This document shows, piece by piece, positions 8,058 to 16,728 of a stretch of DNA of 64,000 nt. Position 1 is the stretch's first letter. Every line of letters starts with the position of its first letter. The position numbers and the translations under genes were made by a program. The stretch is from Pseudomonas corrugata. Its GTDB lineage: Bacteria; Pseudomonadota; Gammaproteobacteria; Pseudomonadales; Pseudomonadaceae. Under the pieces are notes generated by a model. That model saw only the letters and a list, made by a program, of their open reading frames with translations, did not search any database and had not been told where the DNA came from. The stretch spans positions 1 through 64,000 of the forward strand of contig NZ_LHVK01000009.1 of assembly GCF_001269905.1 (NCBI RefSeq), written 5' to 3'.

Positions 8058-9662
8058 TTATGGGTTCAGGCTGACGCCCGAGAACACGTTGCGACCGAAG
8101 GGGCTGACCTTGAATCCTTCGACTTTGGCGCTCAGCGGCTGGTTGACCGTCGAGTGGGCAACAGGGGTGATCGGCACTTGCTGCTTGAGCAACTGCTGGG
8201 CCTGTTTGTAGAGCACGGTGCGCTGGTCGCGGTCGGTGACGACCTTGGCCTGTTTGATCAGCTTGTCGTAATCCTGGTCGCACCACATGGAGTAGTTGTT
8301 GCCGCCAATGGCGTCACAGCTGTACAGCGTGCCCAGCCAGTTGTCCGGGTCACCGTTGTCGCCGGTCCAGCCGATCAGGCTGATGTCGTGCTCACCGTTC
8401 TTGGTGCGCTTGATGTACTCGCCCCATTCGTAGCTGACGATCTTCACCTTCAAGCCGATCTTCGCCCAGTCGGCCTGGAGCATCTCGGCCATCAGCTTGG
8501 CATTGGGGTTATACGGGCGTTGCACGGGCATGGCCCATAGGGTGATTTCGGTGCCTTCCTTGACCCCAGCGGCCTTGAGCAACTCCTTGGCTTTTTCCGG
8601 GTTGTAGGCGGCGTCCTTGATCGTGTCGTCGTAGGACCACTGGGTCGGTGGCATGGCGTTGACCGCCAATTGCCCTGCGCCCTGGTACACGGCGTTGAGG
8701 ATGGCCTGCTTGTTCACCGCCATGTCCAACGCGCGGCGCACTTCGACCTGGTCGAACGGCTTGTGGCGAGTGTTATAAGCGATGTAGCCAAGGTTGAAAC
8801 CGGGCTTTTCGATCAACTGCAGCTTGGGATCGTTCTTCAAGGCCGGCACATCGGCCGGACGTGGATGCAGGGTGACCTGGCATTCGTTGGCCTTGAGCTT
8901 CTGCACCCGCACCGAGGCGTCGGTGTTGATCGAGAAGATCAGGTTCTTCAGCTTGACCCGTTCCGGCGCCCAATAGTGCGGGTTGGCGACGTAACGGATA
9001 TTGGAATCTTTCTGGTAGCTCTTGAACTCGAACGGGCCGGTGCCGATGGGCTTCTGGTTGATGTCGCTCGGCTTGCCATTCTTGAGCAACTGCTCGGCGT
9101 ACTCGGCCGAGAGGATCGCGGCGAAGCTCATGGCGATGTTCTGGATGAAGGCTGCATCGACACTGTTGAGCGTCATGACCACGGTCAGCGGTCCGGTCTT
9201 CTCCACCTTGGCGATGTTCTTGTTCAGGCTCATGCCATTGAAGTAGGGGAATTCGGTGGGGTAGGCCTTGCGAAATGGATGCTGCGGGTCAAGCATGCGG
9301 TTGAAGGTGAACAGCACGTCGTCGGCGTTGAAGTCCCGGGTCGGCTTGAAGTAGTCGGTGCTATGGAATTTCACGCCTTCGCGCAGGTGGAACGTGTATT
9401 TCAGGCCGTCTTCGGAAATATCCCAACTCGTCGCAAGGCCCGGTACGACATTGGTCGCGCCCTTTTCAAACTCGGCCAGGCGGTTGTACAGCGGCTCGGC
9501 GGCATCGTTGTCGGTGGCGGTGGTGTATTGCGCCGTGTCGAAACCGGCGGGGCTGCCTTCGGAGCAGAACACCAGGCTACCGCCGGCGGCGGCCTGGGCC
9601 ACGGATGTCGCGGCCAGCAGGCCGGTACTCAGCAATGTAGATAAAACCAGGGTATGGCGCAT
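8058..9662 (-). CDS. dppA: Peptide-binding periplasmic protein (DppA3-like)
   Basis: A 534-residue SBP_bac_5 protein with signal peptide MRHTLVLSTLLSTGLLAATSVAQA and mature start AAGGSLVFCSEGSPAGFD. It is closely similar in sequence to the next two upstream copies (shared blocks such as GTGPFEFKSYQKDSNIRY and ALDMAVNKQAILNAVYQGAG). The start at 9662 has GAGGGAG a few nt upstream and gives a clean signal peptide; the longer reading does not. By order it corresponds to PA4500 (dppA3). It captures di/tripeptides in the periplasm and delivers them to DppBCDF. Confidence 0.9.
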   Translation of the reverse strand: MRHTLVLSTLLSTGLLAATSVAQAAAGGSLVFCSEGSPAGFDTAQYTTATDNDAAEPLYNRLAEFEKGATNVVPGLATSWDISEDGLKYTFHLREGVKFHSTDYFKPTRDFNADDVLFTFNRMLDPQHPFRKAYPTEFPYFNGMSLNKNIAKVEKTGPLTVVMTLNSVDAAFIQNIAMSFAAILSAEYAEQLLKNGKPSDINQKPIGTGPFEFKSYQKDSNIRYVANPHYWAPERVKLKNLIFSINTDASVRVQKLKANECQVTLHPRPADVPALKNDPKLQLIEKPGFNLGYIAYNTRHKPFDQVEVRRALDMAVNKQAILNAVYQGAGQLAVNAMPPTQWSYDDTIKDAAYNPEKAKELLKAAGVKEGTEITLWAMPVQRPYNPNAKLMAEMLQADWAKIGLKVKIVSYEWGEYIKRTKNGEHDISLIGWTGDNGDPDNWLGTLYSCDAIGGNNYSMWCDQDYDKLIKQAKVVTDRDQRTVLYKQAQQLLKQQVPITPVAHSTVNQPLSAKVEGFKVSPFGRNVFSGVSLNP

Positions 9663-9928
9663 GACGCTCCCTCTTTTGTTCGGGGTGTTTGACAGTGAAC
9701 CGGCGTCCATCCGGGGACAGGTCCGGGGCACTGAGCTCATTCCATTGCATACAGCGATGCCGCAGGGTCGGCAGGTCTGCCGGGTCCCAACGGTAGGAGC
9801 CGTGGGTCTGGCAGTAAATGCGTAACGCCTGAAAGACTTGTGAGAAAGGGCGGTACGTCCTCAACCAGCTGCCGCGCTGCGCAGATGTTTTGGACTTAGG
9901 CGATTTCCTGGGTCTTGGCAGATAAAAC

Positions 9929-9956
9929 AACGGCGCCGTCAGGAGACGCCGCCGTT
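9929..9956 (-). terminator. Terminator-like hairpin after the middle dppA
   Basis: AACGGCG and CGCCGTT arms, plus inner GC pairs, are followed on the minus strand by GTTTTATC, just downstream of the dppA stop at 9964. The rest of the 301-bp gap (9663-9928) holds no gene that I can support. Confidence 0.55.
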
Positions 9957-9963
9957 GAACACC

Positions 9964-11589
9964 TTATTTGCTGACGCTGACACCGTAGAAGGAGTTCAAG
10001 CCGAATGGGCTGATCTTGAAGTCCTGCACATTGGTGCGCATGGGTTGGAACACCGTCGAGTGAGCGATAGGTGTCATCGGCACGGCATCCTTGAGGATGT
10101 GTTGCGCCTGCTTGTACAGCTCGGTGCGCTTGGACTGGTCCGAAGTGCGCTTGGCCTGCTTGACGATGTCGTCGAACTTCTTGTCGCACCACTTGGAGAA
10201 GTTGTTGCCCTGCAGCGAGTCGCAACCGAACAGCACGTTGAGCCAGTTGTCCGGGTCACCGTTATCGCCGCTCCAGCCGATCAGCATCGCGCCGTTCTCG
10301 CCGCCCTTGGAACGCTTGATGTACTCGCCCCACTCGTAGGTGACGATCTTGGCCTTGATGCCGATCTTGGCCCAGTCGGACTGCAGCATTTCAGCCATCA
10401 GCTTGGCGTTGGGGTTGTACGGACGCTGCACCGGCATCGCCCACAGGGTGATTTCGGTACCTTCCTTGATGCCCGCTTCCTTGAGCAACTGCTTGGCTTT
10501 CTCAGGATTGTACGGCGCATCCTTGATGGTGGTGTCATAGGACCACTGGGTCGGCGGCATGGCGTTGACCGCCAGTTGGCCGGCGCCCTGGTATACCGAG
10601 TCGATGATCTGCTGCTTGTTGACAGCCATGTCCAGTGCCTGACGCACTTTCAACTGGGCCATCGGGTTGGGCTGGTCGCTGCCCTTGATCTTGTCCATCA
10701 CGTTGTAGGCGATGTAGCCCAGGTTGAAGCCTGGCTGGTCCGGCATCTTCAGGTTCTTGTCTTCACGGATGGCCTGCAAGTCGGCAGGGCGCGGGAAGAG
10801 GGTGATCTGGCATTCGTTCTTCTTCAGCTTCTGGATACGCACCGACGGGTCGGTGGTGATGGCGAAGATCAGGTTGTCGATCTTCACGTCTTCCGGAAGC
10901 CAGTAGTCCTTGTTGCCGGTGAAGCGGATGTTCGAGTCTTTCTGGTAGCTCTTGAACACGAACGGACCGGTGCCGATCGGCTTCTGGTTGATATCGGAAG
11001 GCTTGCCTTCCTTGAGCAACTGGGCGGCGTATTCGGCGGACTGGATGGACGCGAAGTGCATCGCCATGTTCTGGATGAACGCGGCATCGACAGCGTTGAG
11101 GGTGAACTTGACGGTCTTGTCGTCGAGCTTCTCGACCTTGGCGATGTTGGTGTCCATGCCCATGTCGGTGAAGTACGGGAATTCGGTCGGGTACGCCTTA
11201 CGGAACGGATCGTCCTTGTTGATCATGCGGTTGAATGTGAACAGCACGTCGTCGGCGTTGAAGGTACGGGTCGGCTTGAAGTACGGGGTCGTATGGAACT
11301 TGACACCATCGCGCAGATGGAAGGTGTAGGTGAGACCGTCTTCGGAAATGTCCCACTTGGTCGCCAGGCCCGGGATCACGGCGGTGCCGCCACGCTCGAA
11401 CTGGGTCAGACGGTTGAAGATGGTCTCGGCTGAGGCGTCGAAGTCGGTTCCGGTGGTGTATTGACCCGGGTCGAAGCCAGCCGGGCTGCCTTCGGAGCAG
11501 AACACCAGGTTAGTCGCAGCGGAGGCGAAGGGTGCGCTGGCTAATAAGCTTGCGCCGACTAAAAACGGAATGACCGCGTGTTTAAGCAT
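9964..11589 (-). CDS. dppA: Peptide-binding periplasmic protein (DppA2-like)
   Basis: A 541-residue SBP_bac_5 protein. Signal peptide MLKHAVIPFLVGASLLASAPFASA precedes ATNLVFCSEGSPAGFDPGQY. It is a close paralogue of its two neighbours. Compared with the others it has a short insertion (DKIKGSDQPNPM) before the LKVRQALDMAVNK block. The start at 11589 follows ATGAGGCC; the upstream ATG at 11613 would spoil the signal peptide. Equivalent by order to PA4497 (dppA2). Confidence 0.9.
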   Translation of the reverse strand: MLKHAVIPFLVGASLLASAPFASAATNLVFCSEGSPAGFDPGQYTTGTDFDASAETIFNRLTQFERGGTAVIPGLATKWDISEDGLTYTFHLRDGVKFHTTPYFKPTRTFNADDVLFTFNRMINKDDPFRKAYPTEFPYFTDMGMDTNIAKVEKLDDKTVKFTLNAVDAAFIQNMAMHFASIQSAEYAAQLLKEGKPSDINQKPIGTGPFVFKSYQKDSNIRFTGNKDYWLPEDVKIDNLIFAITTDPSVRIQKLKKNECQITLFPRPADLQAIREDKNLKMPDQPGFNLGYIAYNVMDKIKGSDQPNPMAQLKVRQALDMAVNKQQIIDSVYQGAGQLAVNAMPPTQWSYDTTIKDAPYNPEKAKQLLKEAGIKEGTEITLWAMPVQRPYNPNAKLMAEMLQSDWAKIGIKAKIVTYEWGEYIKRSKGGENGAMLIGWSGDNGDPDNWLNVLFGCDSLQGNNFSKWCDKKFDDIVKQAKRTSDQSKRTELYKQAQHILKDAVPMTPIAHSTVFQPMRTNVQDFKISPFGLNSFYGVSVSK

Positions 11590-11760
11590 GTTGGCCTCAT
11601 GATTTGTTGTCATTTTTGGATTTGAGGGCGACCTCGTGAGTCGTCCTGCGGATACTTATGCAGGCCCCATACCCAATGCAAGATCCAGAGCGGTTCCAAA
11701 TCTGAAACAGTGGCACGAACGTACCTTAATGTCGCATCTGTGTAAGTTCTGACGCAGTTG

Positions 11761-11830
11761 ATCGTTTGCGCCGGCTTTTTTGGTGCAAACGATGCTTTGA
11801 ATCGGTGCGCGTCGGAGGTGTCGCGCACCG
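11761..11830 (-). promoter_or_regulatory. Two hairpins between dppA copies
   Basis: ATCGTTTGC/GCAAACGAT (11761-11769/11785-11793) and CGGTGCGCG/CGCGCACCG (11803-11811/11822-11830) form two perfect 9-bp stems in the 255-bp gap downstream of the first dppA gene. A termination or mRNA-processing role is inferred. Confidence 0.5.
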
Positions 11831-11844
11831 GGTTGGGGCGGGTT

Positions 11845-13446
11845 TTACTGCTGCAAACCCACGCCGTAGAAGGGGGTAAGGCCAAACGGGCTGAGTTTGA
11901 AATCCACGACTTTCTTGTTTATTGGCTGGAACACCGTGGAGTTGGCAATCGGCGTAATCGGCACCTGTTGCTTGAGAATCCGTTGCGCCTGCCGGTACAG
12001 ATCGATTCTCTGCTGGCGGTCGGTCGAGACCTTGGCTTGCTGGATCAGCTTGTCGTAGGCTGGGTCGCACCACTTCGCGTAGTTGCTGCCTTTGACCGCC
12101 GCGCAACTGTAGAGCACGCCAAGCCAGTTGTCGGGGTCGCCGTTGTCGCCGGTCCAGCCGTAGATCATCGCGTCGTGCTCGCCATTCTTGGCGCGCTTGA
12201 TGTACTCCCCCCACTCATAGCTGACGATGTTGGCCTTGATGCCGATTTTCGCCCAGTCCTGCTGGATCATTTGCGCCGACATCCGCGCGTTGGGGTTGGA
12301 GGCGCGTTGCACCGTCATTGCCCATAAATTGATGGTGGTACCTGGCGCCACCCCGGCTTCCTTGAGTAGCGCCTTGGCCTTGGTCACGTCGTGGGGCGCA
12401 TCCTTGATGGCCGGGTCGAATGACCACTGGGCCGGTGGCAGGGCGTTCTGGGCCAGTTGTCCGGCGCTCTGGTACACCGCTTTGATGATCGCCGGTTTAT
12501 CGATGGCCATGTCCAGCGCCTGGCGGACCTTGAGCTGGTCCAGGGGCGGGTGCGTGACGTTGTAGGCGAGGAAACCCAGGTTGAAGCCGGGTTGCCTGAG
12601 CACCTGCAGGTTGGGGTCCTTTTCCATTACCTCGATGTCGGCCGGACGCGGGTAGCCGCTGACCTGGCATTCGTTGCGCTTGAGCTTTTGCAGGCGCACG
12701 GCGGCGTCGGGGGTGATGGAAAAGATCAGGTTATCGATTCTCACGTCCTCGGGTTTCCAGTAGGCCGTGTTGGCGGCGTAGCGGATCTGCGAGTCCTTCT
12801 GGTAACGCTTGAACACGAACGGGCCGGTGCCGACGGGTTTCTGATTGAGATCGCCGGCCTTGCCTTCCTTCAACAACTGCGCCGCGTATTCGGCGGACTG
12901 CACGGAGGCGAAACTCATCGCCAGGTTCTGCACGAACGCGGCGTCGACGTTGTTCAGGTTGAAGCGCACGGTGTGCTCGTCGACTTTTTCGACGTTCTTG
13001 ATCGTGGTGTTCAGGCCCATGTCGGTGAAGTAGGGCGACTCGGTCGGGTAGGCCTGGCGGAACGGCTGTTGCGGATCGAGCAGGCGCTGGAAGGTGAACA
13101 CCACGTCGTCGGCGTTGAAGTCGCGGGTGGGGGTGAAATAGTCGGTGGTGTGGAACTTCACACCGCCGCGCAGATGGAAGGTGTAGACCAGGCCATCGGC
13201 GGAGACGTCCCAGCTCGTCGCCAACCCCGGTTCGACTTCGGTGCCGCCGCGCTTGAACTGGGTGAGGCGATTGAAGACGGTTTCGGCCGAGGCGTCGAAG
13301 TCGGTGCCACTGGTGTACTGGCTGGGGTCGAACCCAGCGGGGCTGGCTTCGGAGCAGTAGACCAGGGTAGTGGCGGCCTGGGCCAGCGGGGCGCAGCCGA
13401 TCAGGGCGAGGGTGAGCAGCAATGGTTGGAAAGTGGTTCTGTCCAT
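11845..13446 (-). CDS. dppA: Peptide-binding periplasmic protein (DppA1-like)
   Basis: A 533-residue SBP_bac_5 protein and the first gene of the dpp locus. Signal peptide MDRTTFQPLLLTLALIGCAPLAQA precedes ATTLVYCSEASPAGFDPSQY. A cysteine lies in the hydrophobic core (LIGCAPLAQA), but the following residues fit signal peptidase I better than a lipobox. The start at 13446 has AAGGGA upstream. It corresponds by order to PA4496 (dppA1). In P. aeruginosa mdpA and psdR interrupt the run after dppA2; here they are absent. Confidence 0.9.
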   Translation of the reverse strand: MDRTTFQPLLLTLALIGCAPLAQAATTLVYCSEASPAGFDPSQYTSGTDFDASAETVFNRLTQFKRGGTEVEPGLATSWDVSADGLVYTFHLRGGVKFHTTDYFTPTRDFNADDVVFTFQRLLDPQQPFRQAYPTESPYFTDMGLNTTIKNVEKVDEHTVRFNLNNVDAAFVQNLAMSFASVQSAEYAAQLLKEGKAGDLNQKPVGTGPFVFKRYQKDSQIRYAANTAYWKPEDVRIDNLIFSITPDAAVRLQKLKRNECQVSGYPRPADIEVMEKDPNLQVLRQPGFNLGFLAYNVTHPPLDQLKVRQALDMAIDKPAIIKAVYQSAGQLAQNALPPAQWSFDPAIKDAPHDVTKAKALLKEAGVAPGTTINLWAMTVQRASNPNARMSAQMIQQDWAKIGIKANIVSYEWGEYIKRAKNGEHDAMIYGWTGDNGDPDNWLGVLYSCAAVKGSNYAKWCDPAYDKLIQQAKVSTDRQQRIDLYRQAQRILKQQVPITPIANSTVFQPINKKVVDFKLSPFGLTPFYGVGLQQ

Positions 13447-13504
13447 GAAATCCCTTGGGGCGTGGTGACGGTTTTCATGGAGAGTAGCTGTGTAGTGGGG
13501 ATGG

Positions 13505-13518
13505 TTGGAAATATCCAA
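13505..13518. promoter_or_regulatory. Inverted repeat upstream of the dpp locus
   Basis: TTGGA-AATA-TCCAA lies 59-72 bp upstream of the first dppA start, the expected place for an operator or promoter element. Identity of any regulator is unknown. Confidence 0.25.
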
Positions 13519-13570
13519 AAGTGAGGGGGACCCCTGGCTTTGGGCATAGCCGCAGGTTGGATGCTGTCCT

Positions 13571-13699
13571 GTGGCGAGGGAGCTCGCTCCCGCTGGGCTG
13601 CGAAGCGGCCCCAAAAGCAGCGACGCTGCCTGTCTGACACGCCGAGGTGTCAGCTTCGGGTCTGCTTCGCAGCCCAGCGGGAGCAAGCTCCCTCGCCAC
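13571..13699. repeat. Composite REPIN-type palindrome, copy 1
   Basis: Outer arms GTGGCGAGGGAGC / GCTCCCTCGCCAC, then GCTGGGCTGCGAAGC / GCTTCGCAGCCCAGC, enclose a central hairpin CTGACAC/GTGTCAG (13634-13640/13647-13653). It lies between the dpp promoter region and the DUF6124 leader and recurs at 14323 and 20127, with a variant at 19123. Confidence 0.85.
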
Positions 13700-13774
13700 G
13701 GTGTTGCGGTAGGGCTGGAGGCAGCGCGAATCATTCAGGTGCATCGGAAGGATCTTCTGGACCGAAGGGAAATT

Positions 13775-13915
13775 TTAGGGTTGCCCCTCGGAAGTGGGCT
13801 CCCTAACCTTTTGCCTGTCGCTGCGAACCAGTGACCAGGAGTGGAAACCTGAAATTAGTAGGTCGTAAGCCTCACGACCATAACGGCAAGTGATGGCTCC
13901 AATTTCATCGGGAGC
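13775..13915 (+). promoter_or_regulatory. Structured 5' leader of the DUF6124 gene
   Basis: Three successive helical domains fill this leader. Domain 1: TTAGGG/CCCTAA (13775-13780/13801-13806) with GCCC/GGGC inside. Domain 2: CCTGTCGCT (13814-13822) with AGTGACCAGG (13830-13839), nine pairs and one bulge. Domain 3: TGAAATT/AATTTCA (13850-13856/13901-13907) enclosing GGTCGT/ACGACC (13861-13866/13874-13879). The last arm ends just before the GGGAG ribosome-binding site. This density of complementary segments is unlike ordinary spacer and suggests a riboregulator. Function and ligand are unknown. Confidence 0.5.
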
Positions 13916-13921
13916 ATGCAC

Positions 13922-14308
13922 ATGAATGAAGGAAAGGCCGAACCAAACTTCAATAGAACCCATCCGCTATCAGACTTCGACGCCGTCGAAGATTTACTCA
14001 AGGACCGCGCCGCCGCCGAGCGTGCCTTGGGCCACTACCTCAAACCCAAGTCGCCAGAGCCACCCACCGATCCGCGCATCGACAGCCTGTTCTCCGTGAC
14101 CGCCAAAGCGGACGCCGACACGCTATTGACCAGCACCTGCGAAACCCTGGCCTCGGTAAAGGCCATGGCCGAGGATCTGGCCTTCGAGGTGGATGGCACG
14201 CGCCGTAGTGTGGCGCTGGGGATTCATCAGTTGGTGGAGTTGTGTCAGTTGCTGGTGGACAAGGCGCTGGATCAGCTTGAAGTGCCGGCCAGTTCGGTCG
14301 AGGTGTAG
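13922..14308 (+). CDS. DUF6124-family small protein
   Basis: A 128-residue protein with a variable, charged N-terminus and a helical C-terminal half containing LLTSTCETLASVKAMAEDLA and VALGIHQLVELCQLLVDKAL. This pattern matches the Pseudomonas-restricted DUF6124 proteins, whose role is unknown. No signal peptide or membrane span. GGGAG lies 7 nt before the ATG at 13922, so that start is favoured over the ATG at 13916. It is a single-gene unit flanked on both sides by near-identical REPIN palindromes and preceded by a highly structured leader. Confidence 0.75.
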   Translation: MNEGKAEPNFNRTHPLSDFDAVEDLLKDRAAAERALGHYLKPKSPEPPTDPRIDSLFSVTAKADADTLLTSTCETLASVKAMAEDLAFEVDGTRRSVALGIHQLVELCQLLVDKALDQLEVPASSVEV

Positions 14309-14322
14309 CACGGACGGCCCTT

Positions 14323-14452
14323 GTGGCGAGGGAGCTTGCTCCCGCTGGGCTGCGAAGCAGCCCCAAAAGCAGCCACTCAGTTCATCTGACACACCGAGGT
14401 GTCAGGTTCGGGGTCTGCTGCGCAGCCCAGCGGGAGCAAGCTCCCTCGCCAC
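14323..14452. repeat. Composite REPIN-type palindrome, copy 2
   Basis: Same architecture as 13571-13699, with arms GTGGCGAGGGAGC/GCTCCCTCGCCAC and the central hairpin CTGACAC/GTGTCAG. It lies 15 nt after the DUF6124 stop, between convergent genes, and could also end transcription. Confidence 0.85.
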
Positions 14453-14500
14453 AAGGACAGGGTTCAGCCAGTAGAGAAAACTGGCTGAGTACTCCTTACA

Positions 14501-15217
14501 TCACTGCATCAACACCTCAATCGCCCCATCCGCCGTCATGCTCACCTTGCTGGTGCCCGCTTCCACTTCAGGTGTGACGGACTCGGCATCCATGGCCCCG
14601 GCCTTCATCATCATCGGTGCGCGCAGGTAGGGCTGCGGATAACCGTTGGTGTTGAGGTTCAGGTTGACGATTTTGTAGCCCTTGCCACCCAGGGCTTCGG
14701 TGGCCAGTTGGGCGCGGGCCTTGAAGGCGTTGACGGCGTCCTTGAGCAGGGCGTCTTCGCTGCTCTGGCGGGTGGCGGTGGAGATGGCGAAGTCCATGCC
14801 GCCCATTTTCATGTCGGTCAACAGTTCGCCAGTGAGTTTGGACAGGGCGGCGAAGTCGGCGCTTTCCAGGCGTAGTTCGGCGCGTTCGCGCCAGCCGGTG
14901 ATTTTCTGGCCCTTGCTGTCGTAGATCGGATAGCTGTTGCGGCTGCCCTGGCGCAGGGTGATGTCCTTGACCTGCTTGGCCTGGCCGATGGCTTTGTTCA
15001 GCCTGGTGCTGACGGCGGCGGCGAGTTTGGCCGGGTCGGTGTTTTGTTCTTCGGTGTAGAGCGTGACGATCATCAGGTCACGGGCCACTTCCTGGCTGGC
15101 TTCGGCGCGCAGGGAAATCTGGTTGTAGTGCAGTTCATCGGCGGCCAGGGCCGGCAGGCTGGCGACGGTGCCGAGGCTGAGGGCGAGGAGGGCGGCGGGG
15201 CGACTGAACGTGTGCAT
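14501..15217 (-). CDS. SIMPL (DUF541) domain periplasmic protein
   Basis: A 238-residue secreted protein with signal peptide MHTFSRPAALLALSLGTVASLPALA. The mature region has the SIMPL/DUF541 pattern: LHYNQISLRAEASQEVARDLM near the start, TRLNKAIGQAKQ in the middle, and the GYKIVNLNLNT segment. Family members (E. coli YggE, BP26) form periplasmic oligomers linked to envelope or oxidative stress; the precise role is unclear. It is divergent from roxS and sits between roxSR and the dpp locus, the same order as around PA4495 in P. aeruginosa. Confidence 0.85.
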   Translation of the reverse strand: MHTFSRPAALLALSLGTVASLPALAADELHYNQISLRAEASQEVARDLMIVTLYTEEQNTDPAKLAAAVSTRLNKAIGQAKQVKDITLRQGSRNSYPIYDSKGQKITGWRERAELRLESADFAALSKLTGELLTDMKMGGMDFAISTATRQSSEDALLKDAVNAFKARAQLATEALGGKGYKIVNLNLNTNGYPQPYLRAPMMMKAGAMDAESVTPEVEAGTSKVSMTADGAIEVLMQ

Positions 15218-15336
15218 GAAAGCTCCTTGGGATGATGTGCAGGGGTAAGGTCCGGGCCTGCGTGAACGATAAGACTCTAGCGTTTGTGGTGTGGTTCGCC
15301 CAGTTACAACTTCTATACAGATGCATGAGGCCAATG

Positions 15337-15354
15337 AAGATCCCCTCGCCACAA
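15337..15354. repeat. Solitary half-REP
   Basis: ATCCCCTCGCCACA matches one arm of the composite REPIN family with no partner arm nearby. It lies in the 248-bp divergent spacer between the SIMPL gene and roxS. Confidence 0.5.
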
Positions 15355-15465
15355 GGTGATAGGCAGCGTTCAGAGGCTGTGGCGCTTTGCCGCATAGCTG
15401 CCTCTGCAACCCGCGCCTTGGTTATACTCCGTGCGATTCGCCTGGAGCACTCATCAGGAGAGCTC

Positions 15466-16728
15466 ATGCTCGCCCCTTTGCAAATGACTTCCGCCTCACG
15501 CCAGAATCTCTGGCGGCTGACGTTCATCCGTATCCTGGTCCTTGCGGCCCAGGCCGGGTCCGTGGGGCTCGCCTATTGGTTCCAGCTGTTGCCGCTGCCC
15601 TGGCTGCAACTGGCGATTACCCTGGTGTGCGCCTCGGTGTTGTGTGCGCTGACGGCCATTCGGCTGCGCGCCTCGTGGCCGGTGACGGAGCTGGAGTACG
15701 CGGTGCAACTGGCCTGCGACTTGTTTATCCACAGTGCTTTGCTGTATTTCTCTGGCGGTTCGACCAACCCTTTCGTGTCTTATTACCTGGTGCCGCTGAC
15801 CATTGCCGCAGTGACATTGCCGTGGCGTTATTCGCTGATTCTTTCCGGTATCGCCCTGGCGCTGTACACCCTGTTGCTGGCGCGGTTCTATCCCCTGGAA
15901 ACTTTCCCGATCGCCCGGGAAAACTTGCAGATCTACGGTATGTGGCTGAGTTTCGCCCTGGCCGCGGCGGTCATCACGTTTTTCGCCGCGCGCATGGCCG
16001 AGGAGCTTCGTCGCCAGGAGGAGCTGCGGGCGATCCGTCGTGAAGAAGGCCTGCGGGACGAACAACTGCTGGCCGTGGCTACCCAGGCCGCCGGCGCCGC
16101 CCATGAGCTGGGCACACCGCTGGCGACCATGAGCGTGCTGCTCAAGGAGATGCAACAGGATCATCCCGACCCGCTGTTGCAGGACGACCTCAGTGTGCTG
16201 CAGGATCAGGTCAAGCTCTGCAAGGAGACCCTGCAATACCTGGTGCGCGCCGCCGAGGCCAACCGCCGGCTGGCGATCGACATGCAGGACGTCACCGACT
16301 GGCTCGACGAAGCCCTCAATCGCTGGCACCTGATGCGCCCGGAGGCCAGTTATCGCTTTCGGTGCCTGGGCTACGGCCCCGTGCCGCGCATGGCGCCGCC
16401 ACCGGACTTGACCCAGGCGTTGCTGAACCTGTTGAACAACGCTGCCGATGCCTGCCCCGAAGGCATGGAGGTGGCGCTGGACTGGAATGCCTACGAATTG
16501 ATCATCAGCATTCGCGACCACGGTGCCGGTGTGCCGCTGGCCATCGCCGAGCAGATCGGCAAGCCGTTCTATACCACCAAGGGCAAAGGCCTGGGCCTGG
16601 GCCTGTTTTTGAGCAAGGCGAGCGTGACACGCGCTGGCGGCTCGGTGAAACTCTACCCCCATGAGAGCGGCGGTACGCTCACCGAGCTGCGCCTGCCCCA
16701 TGCCGACCGAGGAGACGAACATGAGTGA
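15466..16728 (+). CDS. roxS: Redox sensor histidine kinase RoxS (RegB/PrrB family)
   Basis: A 420-residue inner-membrane kinase with about six spans in residues 16-175. It carries the RegB-type quinone-site motif GGSTNPF (97-103). The H-box AAHELGTPLATMS has His213 as phosphoacceptor, the redox-type cysteine is Cys252 (VKLCKETL), and the N box (LLNLLNNAADAC) and G boxes follow. In pseudomonads RoxSR controls terminal oxidases, including the cyanide-insensitive oxidase. CAGGAG precedes the ATG at 15466; longer readings are not supported. It overlaps roxR by 8 nt. Confidence 0.92.
   Translation: MLAPLQMTSASRQNLWRLTFIRILVLAAQAGSVGLAYWFQLLPLPWLQLAITLVCASVLCALTAIRLRASWPVTELEYAVQLACDLFIHSALLYFSGGSTNPFVSYYLVPLTIAAVTLPWRYSLILSGIALALYTLLLARFYPLETFPIARENLQIYGMWLSFALAAAVITFFAARMAEELRRQEELRAIRREEGLRDEQLLAVATQAAGAAHELGTPLATMSVLLKEMQQDHPDPLLQDDLSVLQDQVKLCKETLQYLVRAAEANRRLAIDMQDVTDWLDEALNRWHLMRPEASYRFRCLGYGPVPRMAPPPDLTQALLNLLNNAADACPEGMEVALDWNAYELIISIRDHGAGVPLAIAEQIGKPFYTTKGKGLGLGLFLSKASVTRAGGSVKLYPHESGGTLTELRLPHADRGDEHE

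Noticed and set aside
13447-13734. N-terminal extension of the first dppA gene
   Set aside because: Translates a REPIN palindrome; the signal peptide begins at 13446 with a proper ribosome-binding site.
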